Shown here: positions 57,749-64,000 of the stretch, piece by piece
How positions within the stretch are numbered: the stretch's first letter is position 1
Layout of the letters: each line of letters opens with the position of its first letter
NCBI GenBank assembly: GCA_024637095.1
Contig: JAGXFV010000025.1
Location: forward strand, 43,208-107,207
Origin: Actinomycetes bacterium
GTDB lineage: Bacteria; Actinomycetota; Thermoleophilia; RBG-16-64-13
Direction of reading: 5' to 3'
DNA length: 64,000 bases
The notes under the pieces: generated by a model
What the model saw: only the letters and a program-made list of their open reading frames with translations
Databases searched by the model: none
Told to the model about the DNA's origin: nothing
Translations under genes and position numbers: made by a program

Positions 57749-59577
57749 TCCACGGTGACCGTTTTGGCCAGATTACGCGGCTGATCAACGGTCTCCCCGT
57801 TAGCCGTTGCCACATAGTAGGCGAAGAGCTGCAACGGCACGGTGGCGAGCAGGGGCGACAGCACTTCGTCGGTCTTGGGGACGTAGAAGACCTCGTCGGC
57901 CATGTCGGCGATCGCCTTGTTGCCCTCGGAGGCGATGGCGATGACATGGGCCCCTCGCGCCTTCACCTCCTGGATGTTGGAGATCAGCTTCTCGTAGGTA
58001 TGCCCGTCGGTGGCCACCACGACCACCGGCGAACCCTCTTCGAGCAGGGCGATGGGCCCGTGCTTCATCTCTCCTGCAGCGTAGGCCTCGGTGGGGATGT
58101 AGGAGATCTCCTTGAGCTTGAGTGCGCCCTCCATGCAAACCGGGAGGCCAATGTTCCTGCCCAGGTAGAGGAAGAAGCGTTGTTTGGCATAGCGCGCGGC
58201 CACGGCTTCGATCTGTGCAAGCCGGCCGTCCTCCAGGTAGCCGTTCAGCATGGTGGGCACCCGCCGGATCTCCTCGGTCAGCTGCTTGACGTACCCGTCG
58301 CCCAGATGCCCGCGGATCTCACCGAGGTAGAGCGAGAGGAGAATCACGGCGAGCACCTGCGCCTCGAAGGTCTTCGTGGCGGCCACACCGATCTCTAGTC
58401 CCGCCCGGGTGAAGAGCACCCCGTCGGCCTCGCGAGTCGCCTGGGAACCGACGATGTTGGTGATGGCGAGCACCTTGGATCCGGCCTGCCGGGCCAACCG
58501 CATGGCCGCGAGCGTATCGGCGGTCTCGCCCGATTGCGTGATGGCGATCGTCAGCGTGTCCGGGCCGATCACCGGCTCACGGTAACGAAACTCGGAGGCC
58601 ACGTCGATTTCCACAGGCAGGCGTGCCCACTTCTCGAGCGCGTACTTGCCCACCAGGCCGGCGTGGTGGGAGGTGCCGCAGGCGACGATGATCACCTGGC
58701 GCAGGCGCTGGATCTCCCCGCTGTCGAGGCCGAGCCCCTCGAGCTCCACCCTGCCTTCGTGGGTCACCCGCTCGGCCAGCGTATCGGCAAGCGCGGTCGG
58801 CTGCTCGTTGATCTCTTTGAGCATGAAGGTCTCGTAGCCGCCCTTCTCGGCGGCGTCCTCGTCCCAGTCGACCTCCTCCGCCTTGCGATCGATCACGTTG
58901 CCTTCGAGGTCCGTGATGACGACCGAGTCCCGGGTCACCGTGACGAACTCGGCGTCTTCGGGGAAGATCACCGTGCGCGTCTCGGAGAGGAAGGCCGTCA
59001 CGGCCGAGGCCAGGAAGTTCTCCGTCTCACCCAGTCCTACGACCAGAGGGGTCTCCTTGCGCACCGCCACCATGGTTTCGGGGTCCTCGGTGGTGATGGC
59101 CACGTAGGTGAAGTGCCCCTCCATGTGCCGGAAGGCCTCCGCCGCGGCGTCGCGCAGATCCCCCCGGAAGGCGCGCTCGATCAGATGCGCCACCACTTCC
59201 GCATCCGTCTCGGAGGTGAATTCGTGTCCTTCCGCCTGCAATTCCTCGCGCAGCGCCAGGTAGTTCTCGACGATACCGTTTAGTACGATGGCGAAACGGC
59301 CCGTGCAGTCGGTGTGAGGATGGGCGTTTTCGCTAGAGGGCCTGCCGTGGGTCGCCCAGCGGGTGTGGGCTATGCCCAGGTGGCTCTGATTGGGCATCTG
59401 GTCGAGGATCTCTTCGAGCCGGTCCAGATTCCCCACCGAATGGAGCAGGTCGAACTGCCCCTCGGTGATCACGGATATCCCGGCCGAATCGTAGCCGCGG
59501 TACTCGAGCTTCCGCAACCCTTTGAAAAGGATATCCCTACAGGGGCGATCCCCCGCGTAGCCGACTATTCCGCACAT
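57745..59577 (-). CDS. glmS: Glucosamine-6-phosphate synthase (isomerizing)
   Basis: MCGIVGYAGDRPCRDILFKGLRKLEYRGYDSAG; SIS domains; C-terminal LAKTVTVE. Confidence 0.98.
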   Translation of the reverse strand: MCGIVGYAGDRPCRDILFKGLRKLEYRGYDSAGISVITEGQFDLLHSVGNLDRLEEILDQMPNQSHLGIAHTRWATHGRPSSENAHPHTDCTGRFAIVLNGIVENYLALREELQAEGHEFTSETDAEVVAHLIERAFRGDLRDAAAEAFRHMEGHFTYVAITTEDPETMVAVRKETPLVVGLGETENFLASAVTAFLSETRTVIFPEDAEFVTVTRDSVVITDLEGNVIDRKAEEVDWDEDAAEKGGYETFMLKEINEQPTALADTLAERVTHEGRVELEGLGLDSGEIQRLRQVIIVACGTSHHAGLVGKYALEKWARLPVEIDVASEFRYREPVIGPDTLTIAITQSGETADTLAAMRLARQAGSKVLAITNIVGSQATREADGVLFTRAGLEIGVAATKTFEAQVLAVILLSLYLGEIRGHLGDGYVKQLTEEIRRVPTMLNGYLEDGRLAQIEAVAARYAKQRFFLYLGRNIGLPVCMEGALKLKEISYIPTEAYAAGEMKHGPIALLEEGSPVVVVATDGHTYEKLISNIQEVKARGAHVIAIASEGNKAIADMADEVFYVPKTDEVLSPLLATVPLQLFAYYVATANGETVDQPRNLAKTVTVE

Positions 59578-59590
59578 TCCGCTTTCCTCC

Positions 59591-60758
59591 CTACACCAGC
59601 GCGCTCTTCACCGTGTCGGCCAACCGATTGGCCACATCCTCACAGCGCTCGCGCGTGGGTGCTTCTACGATTACTCGAACCAGCGATTCCGTACTATTCC
59701 TTCATCCCGTCGGCCAGGTCGGCCAGACTGGAGCCGGAATGCTTGAGCACCTCCGCCAGAAGCAGGCCGGTCTGCATCCCGTCGCCCGTCACTCCCGCCT
59801 CGAGATAGATGATGTGCCCCGATTGCTCGCCGCCCAGTACCGCTCCGGTTTGTTCCATGCGCTCGAGTAGGCGGCGGTCGCCCACGTCGGCGATCTCCAG
59901 CGTGTTCTCCTTGACCTCGGCTTCCTCGGCGAGCGCCGACGCCAGAATCGTCATAATGCGGTCGCCGTTGACCGCGCGGCCACCTGCATCGACCGCCAGC
60001 ACCCGGTCCCCGTCGCCGTCGAAGGCGAGGCCCAGGTCAAAGGTCCCCTGTTCCATGCGGCCGCTCAGCAACCCGAGATGAGTGGAGCCGCAGCCCTCGT
60101 TGATATTACGGCCGTCAGGGCGGTCACAGAGAACTTCGACGTAGGCACCGGCCGCCCGGAAGGCCACCGGGGCCGCGCGGTAGGTAGCTCCGTTCGCACA
60201 GTCAAGAAGGATGCGCAGCCCGCTCAGGTCCACCTCGAGCCGCCCCAGAAGGTCGTCGACGTAGCGCGCGGAGGACTCTTCGACATGCACGATTTCGCCG
60301 ATGGGGGGATCGTCTGGGGCGCCGGTGGCAGTCGCACGCGGAGCCGCGGCACCCTCCAACTCCGCCATGACCGCCTCGATCCGCGCCTCCCGGGAGTCGC
60401 TCAGCTTCTTGCCCTCCGGACCGAGCACCTTCAGCCCGTTTTCTCGATAAGGATTGTGTGAGGCGGAGATGATGATTCCCCCGTCGTACTCGCCCGCGGC
60501 CACCAGCCGGGACACCCCCGGAGTGGGGATGACCCCCGCCAGATAGGCCGTCCCGCCCTCGGCGGCTATGCCTGCGCTGAGCGCGGCTTGCAACAAGGAG
60601 CCCGAGATCCGGGTGTCCCGCCCGATGAGGATGCGCGCGGCACCGGCGTCGGTCAGTACCCTGGACGTCGCCCTGGCCACCCTCATGGCCAACTCGGGGG
60701 TCAGGGTTACGTTCGCGACCCCGCGGATCCCGTCCGTCCCGAACCAGCGCCTACTCAA
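59591..60758 (-). pseudogene. glmM: Phosphoglucosamine mutase with disrupted 3' end (internal loss plus frame change)
   Basis: TTG start 60758; RRWFGTDGIRGVAN, SASHNP, DGDGDR, GGEQSGHIIY; ORF stops at 59694 after ADGMKE; residual C-terminus TESLVRVIVEAPTRERCEDVANRLADTVKSALV* lies in another frame at 59692-59591. Confidence 0.85.
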
Positions 60759-61764
60759 AGCGCACCTCCACAAAGGGTGACGTCCACGCTGCAACCAGCG
60801 CATAGTAGGAGGGAATCATCTCCACCACCGCTCCGACTTCGGGAGCCTGAGCTCCCGCGGTGACCTCTGCGACGAGATATTCGCTCGAACGTCCCACCTC
60901 GCGCATTTCCGGCCGCAAGAAACGGACCGGGGCATTGCCCAGGTCCTGACTCCCCAAACCCAGCACCACGCGTTGGCTGCCGACCTCGGAGAACTCTTTA
61001 GTATAGCGTTCGAGCACCTTGGCCCGCAGGCGGCACCCGTCCTGCCGCCCACCGGGAAGCGCGCGAAAACGCACGGTTTCCTGCCCAAGCAGAAGCGCCT
61101 CCCCGCAGCGGATCTCTGTCACCTCCAGAGGCAGACCGACTCCGTCCATTAGCAGGCCGAGAAGGCTCGAGTTCCCGCCCGACACTTCGGGCACGGCCAC
61201 TCCGCCGGCCTCCAGCCCCCGGGCCGCTGCGGCCAGCATTTCCACCGATGCCTGTACATGCTCCGGTCTTTCGGCAAAACAGGCAAAGTTGGTGGCGACA
61301 CCGCGGAGGCGGGTGCTCGGCCCGAGCGCGGTCTTCCGGGCGAGAGCGTGGAGCTCCTCGAGCGGCGCGCCCTCCCGCTGATCCCCGGTTTCTACCAGAA
61401 CCATCACCTCGGCCCGACCGCCACAACCATCCAGCCCCTCCAAGCCCGCGGGCGAGGAAACGTAGAGCACGTCGGCCCACTCCCGTTGCGCATCGCCGGC
61501 GGTGAGATGAATGCGGTGCAGTTCGACCCCGGGCAGCGCCGCACGCAGGCGGGCGAGGTTGGGCTCCCGCGAATCGGCGAGCGCTGCCGCACCCCCTTCG
61601 AGCATGGCCCTGGCCACCGTGGGGTCCCCCAGACAAGCCTTGGTCACGCCGACCAAACGCGGAGGCTCTCTGCGCTCGCCCAGCAGCGTGGGACGGCCGA
61701 GCAGAGCGCGGACCGCCTCGGCATTATCCCGGATCGTGTCCGGCCTGATCACCAGTTCGGGCAA
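60751..61764 (-). CDS. PLP-dependent amino-acid racemase (alanine racemase N-domain, ornithine-racemase-like)
   Basis: PRLVGVTKACLGDPTVARAMLEGGAAALADSREPNLARL; VSGGNSSLLGLLM; IRCGEALLLG. Confidence 0.8.
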   Translation of the reverse strand: MPELVIRPDTIRDNAEAVRALLGRPTLLGERREPPRLVGVTKACLGDPTVARAMLEGGAAALADSREPNLARLRAALPGVELHRIHLTAGDAQREWADVLYVSSPAGLEGLDGCGGRAEVMVLVETGDQREGAPLEELHALARKTALGPSTRLRGVATNFACFAERPEHVQASVEMLAAAARGLEAGGVAVPEVSGGNSSLLGLLMDGVGLPLEVTEIRCGEALLLGQETVRFRALPGGRQDGCRLRAKVLERYTKEFSEVGSQRVVLGLGSQDLGNAPVRFLRPEMREVGRSSEYLVAEVTAGAQAPEVGAVVEMIPSYYALVAAWTSPFVEVRFE

Positions 61765-61804
61765 CAGACTCCCTCCACCGGCCCTTCGATGAGTGGCCCA
61801 AGGA

Positions 61805-61844
61805 CCAAAAAAGACGAGGCGGGGGAGCTGGCTCCCCCGCCTCG
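61805..61844 (-). terminator. Rho-independent terminator downstream of rpsI
   Basis: Minus strand: CGAGGCGGGGGAG-CCAG-CTCCCCCGCCTCG then TCTTTTTT. Confidence 0.93.
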
Positions 61845-61869
61845 AGTGTTCCTGACTATCTCCCGGCGA

Positions 61870-62262
61870 CTAGCGCTTGGAGAACTGCGGACGCTTGCGC
61901 GCCTTCTTCAGCCCGGCCTTCTTCCGCTCGACCATCCTCGCGTCGCGGGTCAGGTGACCGGCCCGCTTCAGATCCGTCTTCAGATTGGGATCGGCGCTGA
62001 CCAGCGCTCTCGCGATTCCGTGCTTGAGCGCGCCCGCCTGACCGGATTTGCCGCCGCCGTGCAGCTTGGCGACCACATCGTAACGGCTCTGGGTCCCGGT
62101 GGTGAGAAGGGGTTCCCGTACCAGCACGGATAGGGTTTCCCGCCCAAAGTAATCGTCCACATTCATGCCGTTTACGGTGATGCTGCCTCCGCCAGGAAGC
62201 AATCGCACTCGCGCGACCGAGGTCTTGCGCTTGCCGGTGCCCAAGTAAGTTACTGCTGCCAT
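61870..62262 (-). CDS. rpsI: 30S ribosomal protein S9
   Basis: [27 protein letters not shown] ... [26 protein letters not shown]. Confidence 0.98.
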   Translation of the reverse strand: MAAVTYLGTGKRKTSVARVRLLPGGGSITVNGMNVDDYFGRETLSVLVREPLLTTGTQSRYDVVAKLHGGGKSGQAGALKHGIARALVSADPNLKTDLKRAGHLTRDARMVERKKAGLKKARKRPQFSKR

Positions 62263-62684
62263 TCAAATTCCTCCGGCTGCTGAGCCGTATGGGGGTGGGT
62301 CGGGCCGGCGTACACCTTGAGCTTAGTGAGCTGCTTAGCCGCCAGGCGATTCTTGGGCAGCATGCCCTTGACTGCACCGCGGATGACGTCCGTCGGCTTC
62401 TGGGCGATCATCTGCTCGAGAGTGCGAGAGCGCAGGCCGCCCGGATAACCCGAGTGCCGGTAGTAGCGCTTCTGCGATAGTTTCTTGCCGGTCACGGCGA
62501 TCTTTTTGGCATTTACTACGATGACGAAATCACCGGTATCAACGTGGGGGGTATAGCTGGGCTTGTCCTTGCCCCGGAGCTTGCCCGCAATCTGCGTGGC
62601 CAGCCGCCCGAGCGTCTTGCCCTCGGCGTCCACCACGTACCACTTTCGTTCGACTTCGCCCGGCTTTGCCGAGTAGGTTTTCAC
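62250..62684 (-). CDS. rplM: 50S ribosomal protein L13
   Basis: [61 protein letters not shown] start 62684 after GGAGG. Confidence 0.98.
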   Translation of the reverse strand: MKTYSAKPGEVERKWYVVDAEGKTLGRLATQIAGKLRGKDKPSYTPHVDTGDFVIVVNAKKIAVTGKKLSQKRYYRHSGYPGGLRSRTLEQMIAQKPTDVIRGAVKGMLPKNRLAAKQLTKLKVYAGPTHPHTAQQPEEFEWQQ

Positions 62685-62711
62685 ACTTCCTCCTTGAAGA
62701 CGCGACCGGTG

Positions 62712-62740
62712 ATGATAGTCGAGCAGCCGGAGGGTGTCAA
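62712..62740 (-). promoter_or_regulatory. Sigma70-type promoter for rplM-rpsI
   Basis: TTGACA (62740-62735), 17-nt spacer, TATCAT (62717-62712) on the minus strand; the -35 overlaps the truA stop. Confidence 0.85.
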
Positions 62741-63558
62741 GGCGAGGTCCCGCCCGGAAAGGCGCCCGTAGCATCGATCGAGGTGCTGCCGGAACTCTGA
62801 TCCGGCGCAAGTTCTCCGTCATCATACCGGATTCGCCAGAGGAAAAGGCCCTGCGCGGGAGCGGTGATCCCGCCAACGTTCCGCGGGGCTCCCTCCAGCA
62901 ACTCGAGGAAATCGCTGAGAGTCCGGCGGCCGAGTCCGATCTCGACCATCGTGCCCACGAGAGTTCTCACCATGTGACGCAGGAAGGCCGGGGCTTCGAT
63001 CTCCAGCCACAGCAGCCGTCCCCGCTTTCGCCAGCGACAGCGCAGGATGGTGCGCGTGAAATGTCTATGCTCCGTTTCGGTGGGGGTGAAGGCGGTCAGG
63101 TCGTGCCCGCCCACGAGCGCCTCCGCCGCCGCGGCCATCGGCCCCAGGTCAAGGGGGCCGCGCAACCACCAAGTGTGATTCCGGAGGAAGGGGTTCTGAG
63201 AAGGAAAAAGCCAGATGAGAAAGCGATAACTACGGCTCAGCGCCTGCCGGCGCGCGTCGAAGTCTGGAGCCGCCCTCCTCAAGCCGAAGATGGAAATCTG
63301 AGCGGGGGTCAGCGCGTTGAGCGAGTACAGCAACCCGGAGGGGTCGACCTCGGCGGGGAGGTCGAGACTCACCACCTGACGGTAGGCGTGCACCCCCGCA
63401 TCGGTTCTCCCTGCCACCGTCAGAGGGGGGGCTTCCCCGGTGACTCGAAGCAAGGCTTCCTCCAGCGCGCGCTCGACCGTGGCCAGGCCGGGCTGCTTCG
63501 CCCACCCGTGGAGGCCGGCGCCGTCGTACCTCAAGTCCATGCGATAGCGGTCCAACAT
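62737..63558 (-). CDS. truA: tRNA pseudouridine(38-40) synthase
   Basis: [64 protein letters not shown]. Confidence 0.96.
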   Translation of the reverse strand: MLDRYRMDLRYDGAGLHGWAKQPGLATVERALEEALLRVTGEAPPLTVAGRTDAGVHAYRQVVSLDLPAEVDPSGLLYSLNALTPAQISIFGLRRAAPDFDARRQALSRSYRFLIWLFPSQNPFLRNHTWWLRGPLDLGPMAAAAEALVGGHDLTAFTPTETEHRHFTRTILRCRWRKRGRLLWLEIEAPAFLRHMVRTLVGTMVEIGLGRRTLSDFLELLEGAPRNVGGITAPAQGLFLWRIRYDDGELAPDQSSGSTSIDATGAFPGGTSP

Positions 63559-64000
63559 CTACCAGTGATCCCAGAGGACGGCGCCGCTCAGCCAGAGGAA
63601 GACGCCAGCCGCCGCCACGGCATCCCACCGCCCGAACTCGAGAGCCCGGAAGCGGGTGCGGCCCTCGCCGCCGCGGTAGCAGCGTCCCGCCATCGCCACC
63701 GCCAGTTCGTCGGCGCGTCGGAAGCTGCGGGCGAAGAGAGGGACGACAAGCGGCAGCAGCGCCTGCGCCAGCTTCCGCGGATTGCGCACGTCTAGGCGGA
63801 TACCCCGTGCCTGCTGGGCGACCATCAGGTCGCCGAACTCTTGCACGAGCGTGGGAATAAAGCGCAGGGCTATGACCATCATCAAAGCCATTTCCTGACT
63901 GCTCAGCCTCACCAGGCGCAGCGGCCGCAGCAGCCACTCCACGCCGTCCGTCAGCGACATGGGGGCCGTGGACAGGGTGAGCACGGTGCCCGCAGCGAGA
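63559..64000 (-). CDS. ECF transporter transmembrane subunit EcfT, partial (N-terminus beyond right edge)
   Basis: MMVIALRFIPTLVQEFGDLMVAQQARGIRL ... PLVVPLFARSFRRADELAVAMAGRCYRGG; the frame remains open to the window edge. Confidence 0.88.
   Translation of the reverse strand, partial: LAAGTVLTLSTAPMSLTDGVEWLLRPLRLVRLSSQEMALMMVIALRFIPTLVQEFGDLMVAQQARGIRLDVRNPRKLAQALLPLVVPLFARSFRRADELAVAMAGRCYRGGEGRTRFRALEFGRWDAVAAAGVFLWLSGAVLWDHW

Overview
This is a high-GC bacterial chromosomal window, probably actinobacterial-like (an inference from GC content, gene order and an SLH-bearing secreted protein). It is densely coding and almost entirely on the minus strand. Only guaB and a three-gene cassette of small membrane proteins are on the plus strand. 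I recognise: MFS exporter (partial); secreted FAD oxidoreductase with SLH repeats; MMPL transporter; radical SAM protein; an uncharacterised small membrane protein cassette (6801-7943); ABC-2 exporter; guaB; recO-deoC-era-GNAT-[DGK+PAP2]-[PgpH-like HD+YbeY]-phoH-gatB/yqeY-HIT-rsmE; ctpA-like S41 protease, M23 peptidase, ftsX, ftsE; prfB with a programmed +1 frameshift; secA; hpf; comF; a sugar nucleotidyltransferase; mtnA plus a divergent PNP/MTAP-like protein; an LCP protein; murA; the full ATP synthase operon; a WecA-like transferase; dCMP deaminase; a 41-codon upp remnant; glyA; rpiB; a [PrmC+TsaC] fusion; prfA; DUF1385; tdk; rpmE; a CCA/poly(A) nucleotidyltransferase; CBS; nnrDE; acpS; glmS; glmM with a disrupted 3' end; an ornithine-racemase-like protein; rpsI/rplM; truA; ecfT (partial). 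I saw no tRNA, rRNA, CRISPR array or transposon. The best follow-ups are the 6801-7943 membrane cassette with its long leader, the disrupted glmM, the upp C-terminal remnant, the HD-YbeY fusion, the degenerate PNP homologue beside mtnA, and the fused opposing-activity DGK/PAP2 protein. All family calls were made by reading motifs, with no database search.
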